From IMG/VR virus record IMGVR_UViG_3300034418_006888, positions 1 through 22,411 of that record: a stretch of 22,411 nt of DNA; one strand, written 5' to 3'. The position numbers and the translations under genes are program-made. Shown piece after piece: positions 7,790 through 13,594 of the stretch (position 1 is its first letter; each line of letters begins with the position of its first letter). The notes beneath the pieces were generated by a model that saw only the letters and a program-made list of their open reading frames with translations, had not been told where the DNA came from and did no database searches. This DNA comes from a virus.

Positions 7790-8015
7790 TTATAAATGTT
7801 TATCTTGTAAAACAAATTATGAGATAACACACAAAATTAGTGAAGACCCAGAAATACTGTGTCCTAAAGATAATGTCGTTTGTAAAAGACAGATATCTAA
7901 GAATGTTATGTTTGAGACACCTGTAGATGTAGAATGGGAGAAAGACCCTAGCAATTTATCAAAAAAATCTTATAGGCAATTTGAAAAAGCAAAAAAGCAA
8001 AAATTTAGATGGTAA
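7776..8015 (+). CDS. FmdB-like zinc-ribbon small protein
   Basis: This 79-residue protein opens with MPRYDYKCLSCKTNYEI, which matches the start of the FmdB zinc-ribbon family (MPxYxYxCxxC). The first knuckle is C8/C11. The second is C29/C36 in CPKDNVVC, where the usual CPxC spacing is lengthened to six residues. Zinc binding by four cysteines is expected from the family; the molecular role of FmdB-like proteins in phages is not established. The C-terminal part is Lys-rich (KKSYRQFEKAKKQKFRW). The gene overlaps the HTH/zinc gene by 14 bp and the next gene by 7 bp (ATGGTAA). It therefore appears translationally coupled to both, in one cassette. Confidence 0.75.
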   Translation: MPRYDYKCLSCKTNYEITHKISEDPEILCPKDNVVCKRQISKNVMFETPVDVEWEKDPSNLSKKSYRQFEKAKKQKFRW

Positions 8016-9181
8016 AAGATGATGGAATGGAAGATGTACAGTCTGGGACTGGTAGATATTTTCTATTCTTTGATAGTTACTCAGTAAACAGAGACCCTGT
8101 TAATCACAAGTCACAAGTCGTTTATTTAATAGTCCCTGTTAAGGAATTAATTTTTAATAAACCTGGTATGAAACAAGACATACCAATTCATCCAGATTGT
8201 AAGATAGTTGACTTAGATGAATCCGCTGTAAAAGAATTAGAAGAAGCTGCAAAAGAACAAAGAGGTGAAGAAGGGACCTTACACCTCAAAACACAAGGTG
8301 TAACTATATTTACTGAAAATGCACAGATAGATGAAAATAAAATTATCTTGCAGATAAACGATATTAATACTGAAGGAATTGTTGACGGTGCTAACCTATA
8401 CAATGTAATCAAAAACCTTCGCATAGAAGATATTCCTAAAAAATCTTATGTAAGAGTTATTGTATTTGTAAATTCTAATAAGGGTATATCAGAAGAAATA
8501 GTTCATGGCTTATCAAAGACTTTACATAAAAACACAACAGAAGAAATAGATACTTCTGAAATGCAATGGATAACAGAAGAACTAAAAGATACTGGGTATG
8601 AAGATTTAGATATACTTACTGTTCTTTCTTACATAAATCTTTTTAGAAATTTTTATGATGCCGATGTAAGTAATCAACCAACAATATCATACTCCAACAA
8701 AGAAAGAGTATTTGAAATATATAAAGAAGACCCAAATTCATTTAAGAAGTACAAAAGTATCATCAAAGACATACTTTATTTACAAGACTATGTACAATAT
8801 TACTCACAAGAACTATGGCCATCTAAACAGGGTAGTATTGGTAGCTTAGGTATAACCTATATGTACAAACAAAAAGGTTATGAGTTTCCAATGATAAATA
8901 AGAAAGCTGACTATAGACTTCATGAGTCAGTTATCTGTATCTTACTTGCTAGTCTTAGAAACTTTGTGATATTCAACTCTGACGGTCAAGCAATCTGGTC
9001 AAAAGAATTCTCCAAGATACTAGCACTATGCGATGTAATACTTCCAGACCTTATAACTATAATAAAAGATTTCAATGCACAAATTGGTAATAACCCACAT
9101 CTACTTGGTAAAAATAGCTTGCTTTATAGCAATATATTTAAAGAAGTTCTTATGGGTGATATGTTAAACCAATTTGTTTAA
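8009..9181 (+). CDS. AIPR-like (abortive phage infection protein family) protein
   Basis: This 390-residue protein does not resemble any head or tail protein. Residues about 90-135 read LKTQGVTIFTENAQID, then GIVDGANLYNVIKNL. This layout resembles AIPR-family proteins: a G-[IV]-T-[IL] strand, an acidic turn, then a GI[VI]DGGHT-like motif before a helix. AIPR/DGQHR proteins have been linked to abortive infection and to DNA-modification-associated systems. In this copy the motif is DGANL, so the usual Gly-His-Thr or Gln-His-Arg residues are absent. The C-terminal half (about 190-390) is alpha-helical and unrecognised. The ATG at 8009 overlaps the FmdB-like stop and has no clear Shine-Dalgarno; Met7 (8027) is an alternative start. 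The family call is from memory of motifs and is moderate; a role in superinfection exclusion is speculation. Confidence 0.6.
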   Translation: MVKDDGMEDVQSGTGRYFLFFDSYSVNRDPVNHKSQVVYLIVPVKELIFNKPGMKQDIPIHPDCKIVDLDESAVKELEEAAKEQRGEEGTLHLKTQGVTIFTENAQIDENKIILQINDINTEGIVDGANLYNVIKNLRIEDIPKKSYVRVIVFVNSNKGISEEIVHGLSKTLHKNTTEEIDTSEMQWITEELKDTGYEDLDILTVLSYINLFRNFYDADVSNQPTISYSNKERVFEIYKEDPNSFKKYKSIIKDILYLQDYVQYYSQELWPSKQGSIGSLGITYMYKQKGYEFPMINKKADYRLHESVICILLASLRNFVIFNSDGQAIWSKEFSKILALCDVILPDLITIIKDFNAQIGNNPHLLGKNSLLYSNIFKEVLMGDMLNQFV

Positions 9182-9183
9182 TT

Positions 9184-9201
9184 TTGTATTGTAAAATACA
9201 A
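9184..9201 (+). promoter_or_regulatory. Inverted repeat overlapping a -10-like element before the stopper gene
   Basis: TTGTATT (9184-9190) and AATACAA (9195-9201) form perfect 7-bp arms around GTAA. The repeat overlaps TTGTAAAAT (9189-9197), whose TAAAAT hexamer ends 6 nt before ATG 9204. No Shine-Dalgarno is present. It could be a promoter for a leaderless mRNA, an operator, or a small RNA hairpin limiting initiation. No -35 box is evident. Inverted repeat seen directly; role inferred. Confidence 0.35.
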
Positions 9202-9203
9202 GC

Positions 9204-9539
9204 ATGCCTGTTAGAGATAGATTATATTCAGAAACCTGTTCAATTCAAAGAGTATCAGATACTACTGTAGATGAGAGAGGATTGCCTAGTGATAATTGGG
9301 CAAACTCTTCTACTGGTGTAAAAGCTAAATTTGAATCACAAGGTGCAGAAGAAGACAGAGATGGAAGAAATACTACTGTCGAAACATTTATTGTATATAT
9401 TGAAAGTGGAGTTGATGTTTTCCCGGGAGATAGATTAGTTAGGGGTTCTACATATCACGAAATTGCAATTGTAAGACCAGTATTAGATAGATACGGTAAC
9501 GAATCATATAAAGCTCTCACTACTTTAGTATATAGTTAG
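9204..9539 (+). CDS. Head closure (stopper) protein, head-tail joining family
   Basis: This is the second neck ring, which seals the head after packaging. The 111-residue protein has the usual order of this beta-barrel family: MPVRDRLYSETCSIQR at the N-terminus, a D-E-R-G-LP turn, GVKAKFESQGAEEDRDGRNT in the loop region, TFIVYIESGVDVFPGDRLVR, then a YHEI strand and a final VRPVLDRYGNESYKALTTLV. The length is normal. In related phages it lies directly after the adaptor; here it is displaced by the 7151-9181 cassette. The ATG has no Shine-Dalgarno and is preceded within 2 bp by an inverted repeat and -10-like hexamer. The next gene starts 2 bp after its stop. Confidence 0.85.
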   Translation: MPVRDRLYSETCSIQRVSDTTVDERGLPSDNWANSSTGVKAKFESQGAEEDRDGRNTTVETFIVYIESGVDVFPGDRLVRGSTYHEIAIVRPVLDRYGNESYKALTTLVYS

Positions 9540-9541
9540 CC

Positions 9542-11368
9542 ATGGCCGAAAATAAGGTTCAAGTAAAAGGAGCAGGCGCTGCTTCTAAAACTAAAGTTAA
9601 TAAGAGAATTGGTAGATGGCAAACTAAAATATATAAAAGCCTCAGTGTTCTTGGTGATATTAATGCAGTAGCGCAAAGTCAAAGAATAAATAAAATGCGT
9701 AAAGTAGGTTATCCTATTGCTCGTGCTACTAATACAGCTAAAGCAGGTTTTACGGGAAGATTTAAAGGTGCAGCTGGATTATCTGCTAGAGGTGCTTCTC
9801 TTGCAACTGGTTATATAACTGGTAAAGCAGTACAGTCAGTTGTTCCACAATTTTTAGGACCTGTAGTAGGCCGTTTTGCTCGTAAAGAAGTTGCTGGTGC
9901 ATTAAACAATACAAAATTTATAAGAGGACTGCATAACAAAACAAGAACTGTTATATCTTCAATTATATCTACTAATGGACCCCAAGTAAATAGTAGATTA
10001 CAGCGAATGACTATCGGTCAAAAATCACAATATTTGCTTAGTATGATGGAAAATACAATGAGAGCTTATGCGCCAGATGTTTCCTCTGGCCAGTATCTTA
10101 TTGGCTTTAATGAAGCTACAAATGCCAAATACAGAGCAGAAGAATTAAAAGAAGATGTAATGATGAGAACAACTGGTGAAAACTGGTTTGTTGATGGTGG
10201 TGGCTATAGAATGAAAAATTCTCCGAGAAGAGATATTTTTGGATTTAGTAAACCAGGACAAGCAAGAGCTTTCTTATTAAAATCTATTGAACAAACTCCA
10301 ATTCATCCTTCAAAAACGAGAGATGCTTTGCTTTATGGAGCTATAGCTGTCGGTGGTTCTCCACATTTTCCTTGGATACATGCTGTAGAATATGGTGGTA
10401 AATTGCCTTATTATACAAGGTCTAATTGGAATGCTAAGAAAGGCAGAAGAGATTATCAACAAGGTAAAGATAAATTAAATGAAAAATATATTCAACCTTC
10501 ATTTTTTATCAACAGAGCTGTGGAAACATCAATTAAAATATTTAAAGATGCAGCAAGTATGTCAGTTAAAAAAGATGCTACTGCTTCAACTAGAAGATAC
10601 AGCAAATGGAAAGCATTAGCAAAAAAACGAGGTGGTATTGATAAAATTGCTAAAAGTGAACAATCCTTTATGCCAGCTTCTAAAAAAGCAAGTGCTATAA
10701 CTCAACAATACAGACTTGATAAAGCTGCTAGAGGTTCTGTAATGCTATCAAGAATGGAGTCTAAAATACCTGGAGTTGTTGTTAATAATGCACACGGCAA
10801 CTTTTACTCTCCAGAATTAGCCAAAGCCATAGGAGTTAAATTAGTACCAGAAGAAATTAACTTTACGATTACTGTTCCTAATAGTGCGAATTACAGCAGG
10901 AAGCAATTAAAAGAACTTTCTAGTGAATATATTAAAGGAGGTGGAGATAGGTCTGCTGTACAACCTAAGTTTGATGAAATATTAACAAGCGGAACCAATG
11001 AGGGTCCTATGGGTAGAACTATAGCAAACTATACAACTGGTGGAGATGACAGGTTTGATGGTGGTAATTTATCTGTTTCTTCACAAACATATCATGCATT
11101 TAGTTCTGCTTCTAAATTTTCAACTAATATTTCAGATAGAAAAAGATTTAATCAAATACTAGAAAATGTATACACTATAAGAACAAGAAAAGCTGGTGAC
11201 AATACTGTAGTAAGTCTTACTAAAAAACGAAGTGATGCTGGTAAATCAAGAGCACCGAGAAAATCTTATTCAAGTGGCGGTAATAAAGCTAATAGAAATA
11301 TGTACAAGTTAGCACAGGAATTAGTTTCTGGAATAGATGTCAATGAGATAGATGACCTCTTGTCTTAA
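9542..11368 (+). CDS. Very long HK97-gp10-like neck/minor tail protein
   Basis: Position (between stopper and tail terminator) and the middle of the protein suggest the HK97 gp10 family of neck proteins. The core runs roughly from residue 150 to 335. It contains SQYLLSMMENTMRAYAPDVSSGQYLIGF, then HFPWIHAVEYGG (about 275-287) and YIQPSFFINRAVETSI (about 315-330), corresponding to the family's 'aP..tG.L', 'VEyGt' and 'a.PFl..A' positions. Typical members have about 110-180 residues; this one has 608. The N-terminal 140 residues are basic with Ala/Gly-rich stretches. The C-terminal 270 residues are basic, Ser-rich and unrecognised. The whole protein is strikingly Lys/Arg-rich, so nucleic-acid contact or a morphogenetic role is possible. 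No Shine-Dalgarno is seen; the start lies 2 bp after the stopper stop. Confidence 0.65.
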   Translation: MAENKVQVKGAGAASKTKVNKRIGRWQTKIYKSLSVLGDINAVAQSQRINKMRKVGYPIARATNTAKAGFTGRFKGAAGLSARGASLATGYITGKAVQSVVPQFLGPVVGRFARKEVAGALNNTKFIRGLHNKTRTVISSIISTNGPQVNSRLQRMTIGQKSQYLLSMMENTMRAYAPDVSSGQYLIGFNEATNAKYRAEELKEDVMMRTTGENWFVDGGGYRMKNSPRRDIFGFSKPGQARAFLLKSIEQTPIHPSKTRDALLYGAIAVGGSPHFPWIHAVEYGGKLPYYTRSNWNAKKGRRDYQQGKDKLNEKYIQPSFFINRAVETSIKIFKDAASMSVKKDATASTRRYSKWKALAKKRGGIDKIAKSEQSFMPASKKASAITQQYRLDKAARGSVMLSRMESKIPGVVVNNAHGNFYSPELAKAIGVKLVPEEINFTITVPNSANYSRKQLKELSSEYIKGGGDRSAVQPKFDEILTSGTNEGPMGRTIANYTTGGDDRFDGGNLSVSSQTYHAFSSASKFSTNISDRKRFNQILENVYTIRTRKAGDNTVVSLTKKRSDAGKSRAPRKSYSSGGNKANRNMYKLAQELVSGIDVNEIDDLLS

Positions 11369-11375
11369 CTTTTAG

Positions 11376-11384
11376 ATGTATAAT
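11376..11384 (+). promoter_or_regulatory. Candidate -10 element before the tail terminator gene
   Basis: ATGTATAAT (11376-11384) holds a consensus TATAAT hexamer at 11379-11384, 8 nt before ATG 11393. It is flanked by short inverted arms GATG (11375-11378) and CATC (11389-11392). There is no Shine-Dalgarno before 11393. Transcription starting 7-8 nt after the hexamer would begin at the ATG, giving a leaderless mRNA. TTGTCT at 11360-11365 is too close to serve as a normal -35. Inference from spacing. Confidence 0.35.
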
Positions 11385-11392
11385 AAATCATC

Positions 11393-11887
11393 ATGGGTAT
11401 AAAAGCAACAGGCTCTCAGCCAGACCAAGCACAGAAGTTTGCACCAGATGCGGAAATAATATTTCGTGAGTGGGCTGTAAATAATGCAGATATTACTGAT
11501 GTTTGTAGCACTAGAGTAGCAACAAGATTACCTCGTAATGCGACATTACCTTTCTTAACATTTTTTTCTAATGGTGGGACTATGATGACACCACGAAGCG
11601 AAGCATTTATATCATCAGTTGCTTTACAAGTTAATGCTTTTGCTGGTAAATGGGGTGGTGGTTCATCATCTCAACCAGATTATGCTACAGCTTTACAGTT
11701 AGCAAATGGAGTAGCAGAAGCTGCATTAAAAACTGGAACAACTCGTGTTGTTACTCCAACTAGTGGAACAGCAGCTGTTATATACAATTTTGAAGTAGTT
11801 GAATTACCAATCCGTGTGGAAGAGACTGAAACCGGTTTGGGACATTATCAGCTATCATTAATAATGAATTATCGAGGACTAGATTAA
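11393..11887 (+). CDS. Tail terminator (tail completion) protein
   Basis: This hexameric cap stops tail-tube growth and binds the neck. The 164-residue product fits the family in length and in order of elements. A first helix (DAEIIFREWAVNN) leads to strand CSTRVATRLPRNATLPFLTFFSNGG, then a variable loop, strand SSVALQVNAFAG, and a helix YATALQLANGVAEAAL. The final strands are FEVVELPIRVEETETGLGHYQL and LIMNYRGLD, matching the usual end of gpU/DUF3168-like terminators where the last strand reads as 'f.v.....y'. It lies between the gp10-like gene and the small gene preceding the major tail protein, as expected. It lacks a Shine-Dalgarno; see the -10-like hexamer at 11379. Confidence 0.8.
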   Translation: MGIKATGSQPDQAQKFAPDAEIIFREWAVNNADITDVCSTRVATRLPRNATLPFLTFFSNGGTMMTPRSEAFISSVALQVNAFAGKWGGGSSSQPDYATALQLANGVAEAALKTGTTRVVTPTSGTAAVIYNFEVVELPIRVEETETGLGHYQLSLIMNYRGLD

Positions 11888-11889
11888 TT

Positions 11890-12165
11890 ATGAGTAAGAA
11901 GATAAAAGCTAAGGTCAACCCTTTGTTGTTGGAGAAAACTACTGTACGAGATACTGTTACAGGAATAGTCTTCAACCACAATAGTTGGGTGGAAATAGAT
12001 AAGGTTGTCTGGGAGCGCCTTTCAGAAGCTACTTATAAACAGGGAAAACAAAAAATCTCTGTGTTAATAGCTGACGAGGAAGAACTAGACGACTCTCCAG
12101 CAGAGGACGACAAGGAATCTGTTGAGGAGATAGTGGAAGACTTCTTTATTGCTGAAGAAGAATAA
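11890..12165 (+). CDS. Small acidic protein of unknown function
   Basis: This is a 91-residue protein that I do not recognise. The N-terminal 60 residues look folded, with a basic start (MSKKIKAKVNPLLLEK), a beta-like stretch (TVTGIVFNHNSWVEIDKVVW) and a helix (ERLSEATYKQG). The last 30 residues are nearly all Glu, Asp and Ser. The middle resembles the small 'after-terminator' proteins placed before major tail proteins in many siphophages, for which no function is established. GAGGA at 11874-11878 is a plausible Shine-Dalgarno 11 nt before the ATG, and the gap to the previous stop is 2 bp. Codon structure and spacing support a real gene. Confidence 0.7.
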   Translation: MSKKIKAKVNPLLLEKTTVRDTVTGIVFNHNSWVEIDKVVWERLSEATYKQGKQKISVLIADEEELDDSPAEDDKESVEEIVEDFFIAEEE

Positions 12166-12171
12166 AGACAA

Positions 12172-12211
12172 AGCTGAAATCGACTTTTTATTAAGTCGGC
12201 TGAGCTCAGCT
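12172..12211 (+). promoter_or_regulatory. Double hairpin in the leader of the major tail protein gene
   Basis: CGACTT (12181-12186) pairs perfectly with AAGTCG (12193-12198) around TTTATT. A perfect 12-bp palindrome GCTGAGCTCAGC (12199-12210) follows at once. AGCTGA at 12172-12177 could instead pair with TCAGCT at 12206-12211, enclosing the first hairpin and preventing the second from folding on itself. No T-run follows, so this is not a classic terminator. A TATAAA/TAAAAT stretch (12224-12231) and AGGAG (12236-12240) follow before ATG 12249. It may stabilise, process or regulate the highly expressed tail-tube mRNA; the role is inference. Confidence 0.5.
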
Positions 12212-12248
12212 GATAAGTATAAGTATAAAATATGTTAGGAGATAACAA

Positions 12249-12899
12249 ATGAGCTTTAATACAAGCGGTACTATATCCGAGGTATTAATTGGTACAGGTG
12301 TTCTCTATTACAAAGATAGAACAACTTCATCTTTAGTCTTCCCTAATGATTCAACAGGCGCTTGGGAAAACCCAACTACCCTGTCTGTAGCATGGGAAGA
12401 AGTAGGATATTCTGAAGATGGCTGGACATTAGAAGTTGATAAAACTTTTGAAGATGTCATGGTCGCAGAAGAAGTTGACCCTATTAAAACTCTTAAGTCA
12501 GCACAAGAAGTAAGACTTACTGGAGAGCTTTCACAAGCTTCTCTTGGTAAGTTACAATTGGCTATGGGTGGCGGTGCAGTCACAGAAGACGATAGTAATT
12601 TCGCTTCTGGTTACGATGTGTACCTACCTCCATTGTCAGATGCTTTCACAGAGTATGCATTAGTATTGCATACTGATGGTCCAGCAGGTGCAGATAGGCA
12701 ATTCCATGTGCCTAGAGCAGTTAATGTTGGTTCATTTGCAATGGCACACCAAAAAGCACCAGCTAAAGTTAGCTTGGCAACAGAATTTAAGATTCTTGTT
12801 CCAGACACAACTTTAAATGTTGGTAGCTCTGGTGGTTCATACTACTTGTTTAGAGTTGTAGATAACACTAACGATACTGACGAGTTAGATATTAACTAA
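12249..12899 (+). CDS. Major tail (tube) protein
   Basis: This is the subunit of the hexameric rings that form the siphovirus tail tube. The 216-residue protein is mostly beta-strand. TGVLYYKDRTT opens it, VAWEEVGYSEDGWTLEVDKTFEDVMVAEEVDPIKT is the family's central loop region, and VRLTGELSQASLGKLQLAMGGG contains the helix that follows in tube proteins. The C-terminal strands include RQFHVPRAVNVGSFAMAHQK and VSLATEFKILVPD. Length and position (after the tail terminator, before the chaperone frames and tape measure) agree. AGGAG at 12236-12240 is a strong Shine-Dalgarno with good spacing. A two-hairpin leader precedes it. Confidence 0.88.
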   Translation: MSFNTSGTISEVLIGTGVLYYKDRTTSSLVFPNDSTGAWENPTTLSVAWEEVGYSEDGWTLEVDKTFEDVMVAEEVDPIKTLKSAQEVRLTGELSQASLGKLQLAMGGGAVTEDDSNFASGYDVYLPPLSDAFTEYALVLHTDGPAGADRQFHVPRAVNVGSFAMAHQKAPAKVSLATEFKILVPDTTLNVGSSGGSYYLFRVVDNTNDTDELDIN

Positions 12900-12923
12900 A
12901 TTAATTAGATTGGAGAATATAAA

Positions 12924-13268
12924 GTGGTAAAGTTTAAAGACTTTGACGAGGCTCTCGAAGCCGACAAAAAAGAAGAGTTGCAGATTAAAGTAGCTGGAAA
13001 GACATATAAATTGCCAGCTACTTTACCTGCACGAGCAGTACTTCAACAAATGAGAATTACTGATGAAGGTAGTGAAGTTCCATTTGAAGCAGTTCCTCAA
13101 TGGATTGCATCATTAGTAGGACAAGACAAACTAGACGAAATGCTACAAAACGGAATGTCCTGGGAACAAATGAATGATTTGTTGAATTGGTTGATGGAAG
13201 CTTACGGGCTTGCACTTCCACAAGAATCTGCTGAGGGTGTTGACGGAGACGAAGACTCCCCAAAATAA
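12924..13268 (+). CDS. Tail assembly chaperone, upstream frame (lambda gpG-like)
   Basis: This 114-residue protein lies between the tube protein and the tape measure, the universal place of siphovirus tail assembly chaperones. These bind the tape measure and recruit tube subunits but are absent from the finished virion. The sequence has an N-terminal strand pair (LQIKVAGKTYKLPATLPAR), then helices (AVLQQMRITDEG, FEAVPQWIASLVG, WEQMNDLLNWLMEAYG) and an acidic end. The start is GTG at 12924, supported by GGAG at 12912-12915 and by the family-like N-terminus. A slippery heptamer overlaps the last codons (13259-13265), so a fraction of ribosomes should produce a longer fusion with the -1 frame. 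No sequence identity to lambda gpG is claimed. Confidence 0.85.
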   Translation: MVKFKDFDEALEADKKEELQIKVAGKTYKLPATLPARAVLQQMRITDEGSEVPFEAVPQWIASLVGQDKLDEMLQNGMSWEQMNDLLNWLMEAYGLALPQESAEGVDGDEDSPK

Positions 13269-13308
13269 AATGGTCCTTTATGGATGTTTTAATCCACTGG
13301 GGGGCCAT
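13259..13308 (+). promoter_or_regulatory. -1 programmed ribosomal frameshift signal with downstream stem-loop
   Basis: The heptamer C CCA AAA (13259-13265) fits X XXY YYZ in the zero frame: codons TCC, CCA, AAA, then TAA at 13266. After a -1 slip, translation continues from 13265 (ATA AAA TGG TCC TTT ATG) in the frame of the next gene. Four nt downstream, ATGGTCC (13270-13276) pairs with GGGCCAT (13302-13308), 7 bp with one G-T wobble. Inside, TGGAT (13281-13285) pairs with ATCCA (13292-13296). The -1 frame is open from 13244, so the overlap permits the shift. The site sits exactly where tail-chaperone frameshifting is conserved in siphophages. Confidence 0.85.
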
Positions 13309-13594
13309 AGAAGCAGATTTTCAAAGATTCTATAATATCAGTCATCCTCAGAAAGAGGAGTACAAAAGATTTCTTCGCTTATTGGTGAATATGCCAATGG
13401 AGGAATCTACCTTCATGAAGATAATGTCTAATGAACAATTAGATGTTGACGAAGAAGGAAAAATAATACCTAAAAATATTAAGGATACCCAAAGATTAAA
13501 ACACATGTTGAGAAATAAACACGGTAGAGATACAAAACCTAGACAAAGAGTAACTCTTGATGAATTCATGAAAGATACTAGAGGTATTAAATAA
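13265..13594 (+). CDS. Tail assembly chaperone, -1 frame extension (lambda T-like)
   Basis: This frame most likely serves as the C-terminal part of a gpGT-like fusion made by -1 slippage at 13259-13265. The fusion would have 114 residues from the first frame plus 109 here, about 223 in all. An ATG at 13280 exists but has no Shine-Dalgarno, so independent translation is less likely. The sequence WGAIEADFQRFYNISHP is typical of these T-like domains. A Lys/Arg-rich C-terminus (HMLRNKHGRDTKPRQRVTLD) would contact the tape measure by analogy with lambda. The stop at 13592-13594 overlaps the tape measure ATG (TAATG), suggesting coupled translation. Confidence 0.82.
   Translation: MKWSFMDVLIHWGAIEADFQRFYNISHPQKEEYKRFLRLLVNMPMEESTFMKIMSNEQLDVDEEGKIIPKNIKDTQRLKHMLRNKHGRDTKPRQRVTLDEFMKDTRGIK

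Noticed and set aside
12181-12210. Intrinsic terminator before the major tail protein gene
   Set aside because: The hairpins are clear but no T-run follows, and a gene with a strong Shine-Dalgarno starts within 40 bp.
12199-12210. Perfect 12-bp palindrome as an attachment or integration site
   Set aside because: No integrase, tRNA or second copy is visible in the window; it lies in a gene leader and is better explained as RNA structure.
13280-13594. Independent gene starting at ATG 13280
   Set aside because: No Shine-Dalgarno is present, and the in-phase C CCA AAA site with hairpin explains expression as a -1 frameshift fusion.
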